Shown here one piece after another: positions 7,956-17,091 of a stretch of 64,000 nucleotides of DNA. The position numbers were made by a program, and so were the translations under genes. This stretch comes from Bacillota bacterium. GTDB lineage: Bacteria > Bacillota > Clostridia > Christensenellales > SZUA-584. The notes below the pieces were generated by a model. That model ran no database searches. It was not told the DNA's origin and was given only the letters and a program-made list of their open reading frames with translations. Location: positions 67,808 through 131,807 of the forward strand of contig JAEYOE010000025.1 in the NCBI GenBank assembly GCA_023412005.1. The letters run 5' to 3'. The first letter of the stretch is position 1; each line of letters starts with the position of its first letter.

Positions 7956-8702
7956 CTACGCCTGAGTGAGGATCAAAGGCCCATTGTCCGTCAGTGCCAC
8001 CGTGTGCTCATAATGAGCGGACAAGCTGCCGTCTTTGGTTTTGACCGTCCAGCCGTCCGGCATGGTGACTGTTTCCTTGCCGCCATAGTTGATCATGGGT
8101 TCTATTGCGAGCACCATGCCCACCCGAAGCTTCGGGCCGCGCACGACGCTCACAAAATTCGGAACGTTGGGTTCCTCGTGCAAATCTCTGCCGATACCGT
8201 GCCCCACCAGCTCGCGCACCACCGAAAACCCTGCACTCTCCGCCGTTTTCTGTACGGCGGCGGAAATGCTGACCAGGTGGCTGCCATGCTGGAAGGCATT
8301 CATACCGGCATAGAAGGACTGCTCGGTAACGTTGATCAACCTTCTGGCCTCAGCGCTTATATGTCCCACAGCGTATGTTTTGGCACAATCACTGTGAAAT
8401 CCCTTGTATTTTGCACCCAAATCGATGCTGACGATATCGCCGTCTTTCAGAACCCGATCCCCCGGTATACCGTGAACAATCTCACTGTTCACCGAGGCAT
8501 TGATTGTTGCGGGATACCCGCTGTACCCGAGAAACGAGGGGATCGCACCGCATTTTTCAATGAACCGCCGAACGATCTCATCCAGCTGCCCAGTGGTGAC
8601 GCCTGCGCGCACCTCTTTACCCACCAGTTCATGGGCTTCCGCCGCAATTTTGCCGGCTTCTCGCATGAACTCGATTTCTCTTTGCGATTTGAGCGTGATC
8701 AT
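7956..8702 (-). CDS. map: methionine aminopeptidase, type I
   Basis: The enzyme removes the initiator Met from nascent proteins. The 248 residues carry the metal ligands of the family: the two Asp of SIDLGAKYKGFHSD, the His of VGHGIGRDLHEEPN, and the Glu residues of AIEPM and YEHTV. There is no N-terminal zinc-finger extension. It overlaps adk by four bases (8699-8702). Confidence 0.96.
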   Translation of the reverse strand: MITLKSQREIEFMREAGKIAAEAHELVGKEVRAGVTTGQLDEIVRRFIEKCGAIPSFLGYSGYPATINASVNSEIVHGIPGDRVLKDGDIVSIDLGAKYKGFHSDCAKTYAVGHISAEARRLINVTEQSFYAGMNAFQHGSHLVSISAAVQKTAESAGFSVVRELVGHGIGRDLHEEPNVPNFVSVVRGPKLRVGMVLAIEPMINYGGKETVTMPDGWTVKTKDGSLSAHYEHTVALTDNGPLILTQA

Positions 8703-9325
8703 TGTCTCTCCAGCACTTCCACGATCGTTTCGGTAATCGTATCGATACCGCCGCTGCCCACCACATCGTGCAGGATGCCAAGGCTCGTGTAATACTCGAT
8801 CAACGGCTGTGTCTTCTCCTTGTATACCGTAAGGCGCTGTTTGACGGTTTCTTCTTTGTCATCATCGCGCACATACAGCTTGCCGCCGCACTTGGGGCAT
8901 ATTTTGGGGTTCTCAAGCATCGATTCATGATAGGTCGCACCGCAGTCCGTGCAAACGCGTCTGCCGCAGATCCGATGGATCAGCTTGTTGTCAGGCACGT
9001 TGATGTTAATGACCGCGTCCAGCTCAGCAAATGTGGCAAGTGCCTCTGCCTGCTGCCTTGTTCGCGGGAATCCGTCCAGCAGAAACCCGTTGGCGGCATC
9101 AGGCCGCGTCACACGCTCCTGAACCATGTCTATAATCACCTCATCCGGAACAAGCTCTCCTGCATCGATATACGATTTGGCTTGCTTTCCAAGCTCCGTA
9201 CCGCTCTTAATCTGCTCGCGCAGCATGTCGCCTGTGGATATATGAGGGATGTGATACCTTTCTGCGATCCGAACCGCCTGTGTGCCTTTACCGGCGCCCG
9301 GAGGTCCCACAAACATCAGTCTCAT
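8699..9325 (-). CDS. adk: adenylate kinase
   Basis: The enzyme interconverts 2 ADP with ATP and AMP. The 208 residues have the P-loop GPPGAGKGT (7-15), the AMP-binding segment and a LID domain with four Cys (CTDC and CPKC), which indicates the zinc-stabilised Gram-positive form. Its place between secY and map is classical. Confidence 0.97.
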   Translation of the reverse strand: MRLMFVGPPGAGKGTQAVRIAERYHIPHISTGDMLREQIKSGTELGKQAKSYIDAGELVPDEVIIDMVQERVTRPDAANGFLLDGFPRTRQQAEALATFAELDAVININVPDNKLIHRICGRRVCTDCGATYHESMLENPKICPKCGGKLYVRDDDKEETVKQRLTVYKEKTQPLIEYYTSLGILHDVVGSGGIDTITETIVEVLERQ

Positions 9326-9335
9326 AAACCTACCT

Positions 9336-10625
9336 CTACTTTAAGAACCCTTTGTAATGACGCATCATCATGTGGGATTCGAGCTGTCTTGTGGTCTCGA
9401 GAGATACGCTGACCATGATCAGCAGGCTTGTTGCGCCAAACGGCGAACTGAAACCCGCAAGTGCCGCAAACACTGTGGGCACAGTGGCCACCAGCGCGAG
9501 GAATATCGCACCAAACAGCGTCACACGAACAAGTATCTTCTGCAAATAATCCGATGTCGGTTTGCCTGCGCGTATGCCGGGTATAAACCCGCCATTCTGC
9601 TGCAAGTTCTTCGATACATCCACAGGATTAAACGTCACCTGAGAATAGAAGAATGTGAAGAAGAATATCAGCAGGGCAAACAGAACCAGATAGAGTGGCT
9701 GACTGGATCCCATGACGGCTTCATACGCAGCTTGCCCTTCCTTGGATGTGAACATCTGCATAATCATGCCGGGGAACTGCACCAGCGTCATCGCGAAAAT
9801 CAGCGGCAGCACACCGGATGAATTGATTTTCATCGGTATATGCGTCGATTGTCCGCCGTATATCTTACGCCCTATCACACGTTTCGCATACTGTACCGGA
9901 ATGCGCCGTTCACCAAGATCGATGAACACAATGCCCGTGACAATCGCAAGTGCCGCTACAACCACGATAATGAACGTGATAATCGACATCGTACCCATTT
10001 CAATGTTCTTGATAAAACCGATGAGCGCGCTCGGGAATCTCGATATGATACTGACAAAAATAATCAGCGAAATACCGTTGCCCACGCCGTTTTCGGTAAT
10101 ATGCTCACCAATCCACATAATCAGCGCCGTGCCGGCTGTCAGCGACAGCACGATCGTGATGTAGTTAAGGATTGCCGGTGTTCCTGTGCTTAAAAACACA
10201 TCAGTGCCGGTTGCAACCGCGGTGGCATTCAGCGTTATCAGCACGCCAATTGCCTGAATGAGACCCAGCGCTACGCCGACATACCGCGTGATCGACGCGA
10301 TTTTTTTACGGCCTTCCGGGCCTTCCTTGCTCATACGCTCGAGCGGCGGCAAGGCCATTGTGAGCAGGTTCATGATGATAGAACCAGTCACGTATGGCAC
10401 AATACCCAAAGCAAACAGCGAAAGCTTAGCCAGTCCGCCGCCTGCAAACAGGTCGATAAAGCTGCCAAGCGAGCTGTTGGTGATAATCTTAGACACTTCC
10501 TCGGCATTGACGCCCGGAACCGGTACATGTGTACCGATTCTGTAGACGATCAGCATCAAGATTGTGTAGATCATCTTTTTTCTGATATCCGGAACCTTCC
10601 ATGCATTGCGGAGTGTACTAAACAT
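9336..10625 (-). CDS. secY: preprotein translocase subunit SecY
   Basis: This 429-residue channel subunit has ten predicted membrane helices. It shows the signatures GTHVPVPGVN near the N-terminus and RRIPVQYAKR in the cytoplasmic loop that contacts SecA and the ribosome. The start is coupled to the rplO stop as TAATG (one shared base at 10625). Confidence 0.97.
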   Translation of the reverse strand: MFSTLRNAWKVPDIRKKMIYTILMLIVYRIGTHVPVPGVNAEEVSKIITNSSLGSFIDLFAGGGLAKLSLFALGIVPYVTGSIIMNLLTMALPPLERMSKEGPEGRKKIASITRYVGVALGLIQAIGVLITLNATAVATGTDVFLSTGTPAILNYITIVLSLTAGTALIMWIGEHITENGVGNGISLIIFVSIISRFPSALIGFIKNIEMGTMSIITFIIVVVAALAIVTGIVFIDLGERRIPVQYAKRVIGRKIYGGQSTHIPMKINSSGVLPLIFAMTLVQFPGMIMQMFTSKEGQAAYEAVMGSSQPLYLVLFALLIFFFTFFYSQVTFNPVDVSKNLQQNGGFIPGIRAGKPTSDYLQKILVRVTLFGAIFLALVATVPTVFAALAGFSSPFGATSLLIMVSVSLETTRQLESHMMMRHYKGFLK

Positions 10626-11068
10626 TATTCAATCACCTCTGCGGTTCCCCCGGCAGCGGCAATTTTCTCCGCAGCCGTAGACGTGAACTTAACCGCTTTG
10701 ACGGTCAGCTTCTTGGTGATTTCTCCGTTACCAAGCACCTTTAAGCCGTCAAACGTTTTTCTGATGATTCTTTTTTCCTTCAACAGCTCAACCGTCACAA
10801 CAGTGCCGTCGTCAAGCACGTTTAAGTCGCTTACATTCACGGTCGCGAACTCTTTGGCGAAAATGTTCGTGAAGCCTCTCTTGGGGAGTCTTCTCGAAAG
10901 GGGCATCTGGCCGCCTTCGAAACCGGGGCGTACGCCGCCGCCGCTTCTGGACCACTGGCCGCCCTGACCGCGTGTCGAGGTTTTGCCATGGCCGGAACCA
11001 ATACCTCTGCCCACACGTTTCCTTTTCTTTTTGGAGCCCGGAGCCGGCTTTAATTCATAGATATTCAC
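10625..11068 (-). CDS. rplO: 50S ribosomal protein L15
   Basis: I place the start at the GTG at 11068 (VNIYELKPAPGSKKKRKRVG), six bases after AGGAGG, giving 147 residues, the family norm. The longer reading to 11104 runs into the end of rpmD. The Gly/Arg-rich N-terminal tail (GRGIGSGHGKTSTRGQ) penetrates 23S rRNA. Confidence 0.95.
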   Translation of the reverse strand: MNIYELKPAPGSKKKRKRVGRGIGSGHGKTSTRGQGGQWSRSGGGVRPGFEGGQMPLSRRLPKRGFTNIFAKEFATVNVSDLNVLDDGTVVTVELLKEKRIIRKTFDGLKVLGNGEITKKLTVKAVKFTSTAAEKIAAAGGTAEVIE

Positions 11069-11081
11069 AACCTGCCTCCTT

Positions 11082-11273
11082 TTAAGCTTCAAGCACCCGA
11101 ACAAGGTGCGTCACTTTATTGATCATTCCGCGTATGCAAGCGTTGTCTTCATGCTCCGCGACTGAGTTCATCTTACGAAGACCAAGGGCTTCCAGCGTTG
11201 CCTTCTGATCCTTTGAATAACCGATCGGGCTTTTGACAAGCTGAACCTTAATCTTTGCCGCTTTCTTTGCCAT
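11082..11273 (-). CDS. rpmD: 50S ribosomal protein L30
   Basis: The 63-residue protein matches L30 with KIKVQLVKSPIGYSKDQKATL and the NKVTHLV ending. It is a small protein on the 50S surface. It lies fourteen bases after rpsE and just before rplO. Confidence 0.95.
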   Translation of the reverse strand: MAKKAAKIKVQLVKSPIGYSKDQKATLEALGLRKMNSVAEHEDNACIRGMINKVTHLVRVLEA

Positions 11274-11287
11274 GATTCGTGGCCTCC

Positions 11288-11854
11288 TTATTTAAGCTGA
11301 TCGACACTGATACCGCGAAGCCTTGCATACTCCTCCGCCGTCTTGAGCGCCTTTAAGCCTTCTATCGTGGCCTTGACGCAGTTCACCGGAGTGTTGGACC
11401 CTTGAGACTTCGTCTTGATGTCCTTCACGCCCGCCAATTCAAGCACCGCTCTGGCCGGTCCGCCCGCGATAACGCCGGTACCTTCGGAAGCCGGTAATAA
11501 CAGCACATGGCCTTTTCCGAATATACCCACCGATTCGTGAGGGATCGTCGTTCCCACAATGGGAACCTGTATCAGGCTGCGTTTTGCTTTCTGCACTGCC
11601 TTGGAAATCGCGTCCGGAATTTCCGCCGCTTTGCCAAGGCCCGCGCCGACGCGTCCTTTTTCATCTCCGACAACAACCAGCGCCGTGAACCTAAAGTTAC
11701 GGCCGCCCTTGACAACCTTTGCAACACGGTTGACATAGACGAGCTTTTCCTTGAACTCCTGCTCTTCTTCTCTCTTGAAGTTCTTGCGGCCGCCGCGCGG
11801 TGCGCCTTTATCGTTCTTTCTGTCACCCTTTTGGAATGAATCGTTCCTCTGCAC
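11288..11854 (-). CDS. rpsE: 30S ribosomal protein S5
   Basis: The 188-residue protein has the double-stranded-RNA-binding-like N-terminal domain (VYVNRVAKVVKGGRNFRFTA) and the C-terminal domain with GTGVIAGGPARAVLE. S5 affects translational fidelity and mRNA helicase activity. The first 28 residues (QRNDSFQKGDRKND...) are an unusually charged, flexible lead-in. Confidence 0.97.
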   Translation of the reverse strand: MQRNDSFQKGDRKNDKGAPRGGRKNFKREEEQEFKEKLVYVNRVAKVVKGGRNFRFTALVVVGDEKGRVGAGLGKAAEIPDAISKAVQKAKRSLIQVPIVGTTIPHESVGIFGKGHVLLLPASEGTGVIAGGPARAVLELAGVKDIKTKSQGSNTPVNCVKATIEGLKALKTAEEYARLRGISVDQLK

Positions 11855-11869
11855 CAGACAAACCTCCTT

Positions 11870-12238
11870 TTAAAACTTGAGTCCGGCTTCTCTGGCGCCA
11901 TCTGCCAGCTGCTCAACTCTGCCCATATAGATATAACCGCCGCGATCAAAAACAACCTGGTCTATGCCGTTCGCGAGCGCCTTTTTGCCTATCGCCATAC
12001 CAACGATCTTTGCTGCTTCCTTCTTCGTCTTGCCTTCGATATCCTTCTTGACATCTGCGCTCAGTGTGGACGAGCTAACGAGCGTTACACCCTTCACATC
12101 GTCAATGATCTGGGCATAAATGTGGTTTGTGCTGCGAAACACATTGAGTCTCGGTCTTTGCGCCGTGCCGGAAATCTTATTGCGAACCCTTAAGTGGCGC
12201 GCCTGTCTGATTGCGTTTTTATCAACCTTATTAATCAC
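11870..12238 (-). CDS. rplR: 50S ribosomal protein L18
   Basis: This 122-residue 5S rRNA-binding protein has the basic N-terminal tail (RQARHLRVRNKISGT) and the conserved VFDRGGYIYMGRV segment. With L5 it recruits 5S rRNA to the central protuberance. It lies between rplF and rpsE. Confidence 0.97.
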   Translation of the reverse strand: MINKVDKNAIRQARHLRVRNKISGTAQRPRLNVFRSTNHIYAQIIDDVKGVTLVSSSTLSADVKKDIEGKTKKEAAKIVGMAIGKKALANGIDQVVFDRGGYIYMGRVEQLADGAREAGLKF

Positions 12239-12252
12239 TTTAAGCCACCTCT

Positions 12253-12792
12253 TTACATTCCGGTCTTGCCGACTTTGCGGAGCACTTCTTCGCCCTGATA
12301 TCTGATGCCCTTGCCTTTGTACGGTTCGGGCGGACGGATATCGCGGATATCTGCCGCAAACTGGCCGACGATCTGTTTCGATATGCCGGTTACTTTGATG
12401 ATGTTGGTACCTTCCACATCCAGTGTGATGCCGCTTACTTCAGGCACTTCAACCGGGTGCGAATAGCCCACGTTCAGTACGATCTTGTTGCCGCTCTTCT
12501 GCACTCTGTAGCCCACGCCCACAACCTCAAGTGTCTTTTTAAAACCATCCGTCAGGCCTGTGACCATGTTGGCAATGAGTGCGCGGGAGAGGCCGTGCAT
12601 CGCCCTGGCTTGTTTATCTTCCGAGCTGCGCTTCACAGTCAGCACACCGTCTTCTATACTGACTTCAATGATAGACGGTATTTTTTCTGTCAGTTCGCCC
12701 TTTTTGCTTGTCACCTTCACAACATTTCCCGGCTCGACCGTCACCGTGACGCCCGCGGGAATCGTGATAGGCATTCTACCGATTCTCGACAT
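12253..12792 (-). CDS. rplF: 50S ribosomal protein L6
   Basis: I place the start at 12792 (MSRIGRMPITIPAGVTVTVE), giving 179 residues, preceded by GGAGAT. The open frame to 12903 is a read-through of rpsH sequence. The C-terminal signature PEPYKGKGIRYQGE is intact. L6 binds near the sarcin-ricin loop. Confidence 0.96.
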   Translation of the reverse strand: MSRIGRMPITIPAGVTVTVEPGNVVKVTSKKGELTEKIPSIIEVSIEDGVLTVKRSSEDKQARAMHGLSRALIANMVTGLTDGFKKTLEVVGVGYRVQKSGNKIVLNVGYSHPVEVPEVSGITLDVEGTNIIKVTGISKQIVGQFAADIRDIRPPEPYKGKGIRYQGEEVLRKVGKTGM

Positions 12793-12850
12793 TTTTATCT
12801 CCTCCGCAAATGCGTAATTTTCAATGCTGCTCTTCGCCGGAACGTCCGTC

Positions 12851-13249
12851 TTACCATACGTAAGCGAGAACTTCTCCGCCCACGCCGTTCTCTCTCGCAT
12901 CACGATCGGTCATGATACCTTTAGACGTGGATATAATCGCAATACCAAGGCCGCCGAGTACTTTGGGAAGCTCATCCTTGCCCGCATAAACTCTCAGGCC
13001 CGGCTTGCTGATTCTTTTAAGCCCATTGATAATAGACGAATCTTTCTCGCCATATTTCAGAGTGATGCGAATGACGCCTTGCGGACCCTCTTCTTTATAT
13101 TCATAACCCTTTATGAAACCTTCTTTAAGAAGAATACCGGCAATTGCCTTCTTCATAATAGAAGCAGGCATATCGATCACTTCGTGTTTTGCTCCAATCG
13201 CATTACGGATACGTGTGAGCATATCTGCCACTGGATCTGTTACTGGCAT
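12851..13249 (-). CDS. rpsH: 30S ribosomal protein S8
   Basis: The 132-residue protein has the N-terminal MLTRIRNA motif and the C-terminal STSKGIMTDRDARENGVGGE motif that binds 16S helix 21. In other bacteria S8 represses spc operon translation at L5; no matching target was examined in detail here. Confidence 0.97.
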   Translation of the reverse strand: MPVTDPVADMLTRIRNAIGAKHEVIDMPASIMKKAIAGILLKEGFIKGYEYKEEGPQGVIRITLKYGEKDSSIINGLKRISKPGLRVYAGKDELPKVLGGLGIAIISTSKGIMTDRDARENGVGGEVLAYVW

Positions 13250-13284
13250 GTCAATTTCCTCCTTGTTTTATCGAACACAAAAGC

Positions 13285-13470
13285 CTACCAGCTCGCTTTT
13301 CTCACGCCGGGAATTTCGCCCTTATAGGCAAGCTCCCGAAAACAGATACGGCAGACACCATATTTACGAAGCACCGCATGGGGGCGTCCGCAAATCGTGC
13401 AGCGCGTATAGTTTCTTGTCGAGAATTTTGAACCTTTTTGCTGTTTGTTTATCATCGACTTTTTAGCCAC
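13285..13470 (-). CDS. rpsN: 30S ribosomal protein S14, type Z
   Basis: The GTG start at 13470, eight bases after GGGAGG, gives 61 residues (VAKKSMINKQQKGSKFSTRN). It is the short zinc form with CTIC and CRIC motifs and the ending GVRKASW. Its first eight bases overlap the end of rplE. Confidence 0.95.
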   Translation of the reverse strand: MAKKSMINKQQKGSKFSTRNYTRCTICGRPHAVLRKYGVCRICFRELAYKGEIPGVRKASW

Positions 13471-14029
13471 GTGGATTTCCTCCCTTATCTTCGTGCTTGA
13501 AAGGCATGCCAAGCAGCGTTAAGAGCTCTCTGGCCTCCTCATCAGTTTTCGCGGTTGTCACCAACACGATATCCATGCCGCGGATTTTGTCCACGTTATC
13601 ATAGACGATTTCGGGAAAAACAAGCTGCTCCTTAAGACCCAGCGCAAAGTTGCCGCGGCCGTCAAAAGACGACGACGGAATGCCACGGAAGTCTCTCACG
13701 CGTGGAAGTGCAATGCTCATAAGACGATCCGCAAATTCATACATGCGGGTGCCGCGCAGCGTCACTTTCGCACCGATTTTCATGCCTTCACGCACCTTGA
13801 AGTTCGCAACGCTCTTCTTCGCTGTGGTCACCACAGGCTTTTGGCCCGCAATAATGGTGAGTTCATTCACGGCTGCGTCCATCCCCTTGGGATTATCCTT
13901 CGTATCGCCAAGCCCCATATTAATGACGATCTTTTCAAGCTTTGGCACTTGCATCACGTTTTCATACCCAAACTTTTTCATCAGGGCGGGTACGGCTTGG
14001 CTTTTATACGTATCCTTTAACCTAGGCAT
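13463..14029 (-). CDS. rplE: 50S ribosomal protein L5
   Basis: This 188-residue 5S rRNA-binding protein has the conserved KIVINMGLG segment and the VREGMKIGAKVTLRG region. It is about nine residues longer than usual at the C-terminus (HEDKGGNPRG), in the part that overlaps rpsN. Confidence 0.97.
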   Translation of the reverse strand: MPRLKDTYKSQAVPALMKKFGYENVMQVPKLEKIVINMGLGDTKDNPKGMDAAVNELTIIAGQKPVVTTAKKSVANFKVREGMKIGAKVTLRGTRMYEFADRLMSIALPRVRDFRGIPSSSFDGRGNFALGLKEQLVFPEIVYDNVDKIRGMDIVLVTTAKTDEEARELLTLLGMPFKHEDKGGNPRG

Positions 14030-14043
14030 ATCCTATTCCTCCC

Positions 14044-14367
14044 TTACTTGTCGAACGTCTCGCCGCATTTTTTGCACACGCGCACTTTGCTGCCGTTTTC
14101 CAGCAGTTTAAAAGCGATACGTGTGGCTTTGCCGCATTTTCCGCAGACAAGCATGACCTTGCTCGCATAAATCGGCGCTTCCTGGTGCACAATGCCGCCC
14201 GGCTTACCCTGGCCTTTTGGCTTCTCGTGCTTTGTCGCCATATTGACTTTCTCGATAACAACTTTGCCGTTTTTGGGCTCGGCCACCAAAACCTTGCCCT
14301 TTTTGCCTTTATCCTTGCCGGAGATCACAACAACTTTGTCATCTTTTCTTATATGCATTCTTGCCAT
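14044..14367 (-). CDS. rplX: 50S ribosomal protein L24
   Basis: The 107-residue protein has the KOW motif DDKVVVISGKDKGKKGKVL at the N-terminus. The C-terminal half has CGKCGK and CKKCGE pairs, a zinc-ribbon-like ending found in some Gram-positive L24. It is an assembly initiator for the 50S subunit. Confidence 0.96.
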   Translation of the reverse strand: MARMHIRKDDKVVVISGKDKGKKGKVLVAEPKNGKVVIEKVNMATKHEKPKGQGKPGGIVHQEAPIYASKVMLVCGKCGKATRIAFKLLENGSKVRVCKKCGETFDK

Positions 14368-14384
14368 TCTCGTTTCCTGCCTTC

Positions 14385-14753
14385 CTAGAGTACCTCGGGC
14401 GCGAGAGAGACGATTTTCATGTATTCCTTCTCTCTGAGTTCCCGAGCAACAGGTCCGAATATACGCGTTCCTTTGGGCTGCTTCTGATTATCTATAATCA
14501 CCGCCGCGTTGTCATCAAACCGAATATAAGATCCGTCTTTGCGGCGAACGCCATAGACGCTGCGCACCACGACGGCTTTCACGACATCCTTTTTCTTGAC
14601 AACTCCGCCGGGAGCCGCCGATTTTACGGACGCGATAATCACATCGCCAATATTGGCTGTGACCCTCTTTGAGCCGCCGAGAACCTTAATGCACATGATC
14701 TCTTTGGCACCTGAATTATCCGCCACTTTCAGGCGTGTTTGTGCTTGAATCAT
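14385..14753 (-). CDS. rplN: 50S ribosomal protein L14
   Basis: The 122-residue protein starts MIQAQTRLKVADNSGAKEIM and carries the ENAAV-type signature as DNAAVIIDNQ. It forms inter-subunit bridges with 16S rRNA. Standard length, seventeen bases before rplX. Confidence 0.97.
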   Translation of the reverse strand: MIQAQTRLKVADNSGAKEIMCIKVLGGSKRVTANIGDVIIASVKSAAPGGVVKKKDVVKAVVVRSVYGVRRKDGSYIRFDDNAAVIIDNQKQPKGTRIFGPVARELREKEYMKIVSLAPEVL

Positions 14754-14782
14754 TGTCTTACGCCTCCCTTTATACTCACTGG

Positions 14783-15040
14783 TTACTTGGCGGCTTCTAC
14801 AACCTCAACCAGTCTCCATTTCTTGTCTTTGCTGATCGGCCGCGTCTCGGTGATCATCACTTTGTCGCCGATCTTTGCCGCGTTTTCTTCGTCGTGCGCT
14901 TTATACTTTTTTGTGATCTTTACGGTTTTGCCATAAAGCGGATGTTTCGCTTTACGGACAATCTGCACCACAATCGTTTTGTCCATCTTGTCGCTGACGA
15001 CGATGCCAACTTTTGTTTTGCGAATACCTCTATCAGACAT
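14783..15040 (-). CDS. rpsQ: 30S ribosomal protein S17
   Basis: The start at 15040 (MSDRGIRKTKVGIVVS) lies six bases after AGGAGG. The alternative ATG at 15046 directly abuts the ribosome binding site. The 85-residue protein is an OB-fold 16S rRNA binder with the signature KMDKTIVVQI. Confidence 0.95.
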   Translation of the reverse strand: MSDRGIRKTKVGIVVSDKMDKTIVVQIVRKAKHPLYGKTVKITKKYKAHDEENAAKIGDKVMITETRPISKDKKWRLVEVVEAAK

Positions 15041-15051
15041 AAGCATCCTCC

Positions 15052-15258
15052 TTAGCGCTGAGCTGCGCTTTTCACTTCGCGCTCTCTTAAGATTGTTTTG
15101 ACTCTTGCGATGTCGCGTTTCGTCTGCTTAATGACCATCACGTTTCCGAGCTGCCCTGTGGCATTCTGAAAACGCAGATTGAAAAGCTCTTGTTTTAAAT
15201 CCTTGAGCTGTTCGGTCAATTCATCGTTTGACATATCATGCAGCTTGCTAACTTTCAT
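15052..15258 (-). CDS. rpmC: 50S ribosomal protein L29
   Basis: The start at 15258 (MKVSKLHDMSNDELTEQLKD) follows AGGTGG by eight bases and gives 68 residues. L29 sits at the tunnel exit and helps dock SRP and trigger factor. Its first 11 bases overlap the end of rplP. Confidence 0.94.
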   Translation of the reverse strand: MKVSKLHDMSNDELTEQLKDLKQELFNLRFQNATGQLGNVMVIKQTKRDIARVKTILREREVKSAAQR

Positions 15259-15691
15259 CCTGCTCACCACCTACTTCATTGGCCTGTGCCGCTTTGACCA
15301 TCTTGCACTTAATCGGCAGCTTGTGTGCCGCAAGACGCAACGCTTCACGTGCGATTTCCTCTGTAACACCCGCGATCTCGAACATCACACGTCCCGGTTT
15401 CACAACAGCCACCCAGTATTCGGGAGAACCTTTACCGGAACCCATTCTCGTTTCGGCCGGTTTTTCCGTGACCGGCTTATGCGGGAATATTTTTATCCAT
15501 ACCTGACCGCCTCTTTTGATGTAACGGGTCATTGCAATACGCGCGGCTTCTATCTGATTGCTTGTAATCCATGCCGGCTCAAGCGCGGCAAGACCGTAAT
15601 CGCCGTAATTAACGACATTGCCCTTCGTGGCTTTGCCCTTCATGCGGCCACGATGCACTCTTCTTCTCTTAACCCTTTTTGGCATTAACAT
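15248..15691 (-). CDS. rplP: 50S ribosomal protein L16
   Basis: The 147-residue protein starts MLMPKRVKRRRVHRGRMKGK and has the conserved RMGSGKGSPEYWVA segment that contacts A-site tRNA. It overlaps rpsC by 23 bases, an arrangement seen in other Firmicutes. Confidence 0.97.
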   Translation of the reverse strand: MLMPKRVKRRRVHRGRMKGKATKGNVVNYGDYGLAALEPAWITSNQIEAARIAMTRYIKRGGQVWIKIFPHKPVTEKPAETRMGSGKGSPEYWVAVVKPGRVMFEIAGVTEEIAREALRLAAHKLPIKCKMVKAAQANEVGGEQDES

Positions 15692-16364
15692 CTTTGCTGC
15701 CTCCTTCCGCCGTCTTGAACTTATCCCTTAAGGGATTGCCAAGAATTTCGCCCTTATATATCCAGACTTTGCAGCCTATCTTGCCATATGTGGTATTGGC
15801 TTCGGCAAAACCGTAATCGATGTCCGCACGAATTGTCTGCAGCGGAATCGACCCATCGTGATACTTTTCACTACGTGCAATTTCGGCGCCGCCGAGACGG
15901 CCGGAGCACATGGCCTTGATGCCGAGTGCGCCGCCCTTCATCGCTCTGCCGATGCACTGCTTCATTGCACGGCGGAAGCTGATGCGGCGTTCCAGCTGCG
16001 AGGCGATATTTTCAGCCACGAGCTGTGCGTCGATATCTGGACGCTTGATTTCGATAATGTTAAGGATAACCGCTTTGCCCGTCTGGCGGGAAAGCTGCCC
16101 TTTGAGAATCTCAACGCCCTGTCCGCCCTTGCCGATCACGATGCCCGGCTTGGCGGTGTATATGTTCACGGTCAGCTTATTGGCCGCTCTCTCCGTTTCA
16201 ATCTTGGAAACGCCCGCTGCATAAAGCTGCTTTTTAAGCTGCTTTCTGATTACGTTGTCTTCCTTGATGTTCGCGGCAAAATCGCCCTTTTTAGCAAACC
16301 AGCGCGCATTCCAGTCTTTAATAACGCCCACGCGCATTCCGTGAGGATTAACTTTCTGACCCAT
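15669..16364 (-). CDS. rpsC: 30S ribosomal protein S3
   Basis: The 231-residue protein has an N-terminal KH domain with the GKGGQGV loop and a C-terminal domain with SGRLGGAEIAR and GKIGCKVWIY. S3 forms the mRNA entry channel with S4 and S5. The start MGQKVNPHGMRVGVI is standard. Confidence 0.97.
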   Translation of the reverse strand: MGQKVNPHGMRVGVIKDWNARWFAKKGDFAANIKEDNVIRKQLKKQLYAAGVSKIETERAANKLTVNIYTAKPGIVIGKGGQGVEILKGQLSRQTGKAVILNIIEIKRPDIDAQLVAENIASQLERRISFRRAMKQCIGRAMKGGALGIKAMCSGRLGGAEIARSEKYHDGSIPLQTIRADIDYGFAEANTTYGKIGCKVWIYKGEILGNPLRDKFKTAEGGSKDVNAKKG

Positions 16365-16366
16365 GC

Positions 16367-16765
16367 TTAAGATTCCTCCTTGACTGCACTATCGAGTATG
16401 ATGGTGATGTGGCTGCTTCTCTTGCGGATGCGCGACGCACGCCCCTGGGCGCGCGGGCGGAAACGACGAAGTGTCGGCCCCTGATCCGCAAAGCATTCAG
16501 CGACGATCAGATCATCACGCAGCATGCCTTTGTTGTTCTCCGCGTTGGCGATTGCGGAATTCAGCACCTTCTCAACAACCGGGCTGGCCGCAGCGGGTGT
16601 GTTTTTCAGCACTGCCACCGCTTCGTCCACCTTCCTGCCGCGGATCAGATCGATAACGATTCTGACCTTTGAAGAAGAAATCCGCACATATTTCGCCCTT
16701 GCTGCCGGTCTTTTATCTTTGAGCTCATGTCTCTTTTCAGCTTTTTCTCTTTGACGAGTTGCCAT
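16367..16765 (-). CDS. rplV: 50S ribosomal protein L22
   Basis: The 132-residue protein has the core AKYVRISSSKVRIVIDLIRG and a beta hairpin that reaches into the exit tunnel. About 20 extra charged N-terminal residues (TRQREKAEKRHELKDKRPA) precede the usual start; no better internal ATG exists. Confidence 0.96.
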   Translation of the reverse strand: MATRQREKAEKRHELKDKRPAARAKYVRISSSKVRIVIDLIRGRKVDEAVAVLKNTPAAASPVVEKVLNSAIANAENNKGMLRDDLIVAECFADQGPTLRRFRPRAQGRASRIRKRSSHITIILDSAVKEES

Positions 16766-16787
16766 TTATAGTCTCCTCCCTTAAAGG

Positions 16788-17066
16788 CTACTTGGAGCCG
16801 GACTTTTTGTCGCCCGCGTGTCCGCGGAATGTCCGTGTCGGCGCAAACTCGCCGAGCTTGTGGCCCACCATATCTTCTGTCATGTACACCGGCACAAATT
16901 TCTTGCCGTCATGAACGGCGAGTGTATGACCAACCATATCCGGAAATATCGTTGATGCTCTGGACCATGTTTTGAGCACTTTCTTTTCGTTCTTCGTGTT
17001 CATCTCCTGGATTCTCGCCAGCAGCTTCGCATGTACGAAAGGCCCCTTTTTAACCGATCTGCTCAT
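16788..17066 (-). CDS. rpsS: 30S ribosomal protein S19
   Basis: The 92-residue protein starts MSRSVKKGPFVHAKLLARIQ and carries GHKLGEFAPTRTFRGHAGDKK. It forms the 30S head with S13. Standard length. Confidence 0.97.
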   Translation of the reverse strand: MSRSVKKGPFVHAKLLARIQEMNTKNEKKVLKTWSRASTIFPDMVGHTLAVHDGKKFVPVYMTEDMVGHKLGEFAPTRTFRGHAGDKKSGSK

Positions 17067-17091
17067 ATTCCACTACTCCTTACTGTTCCCG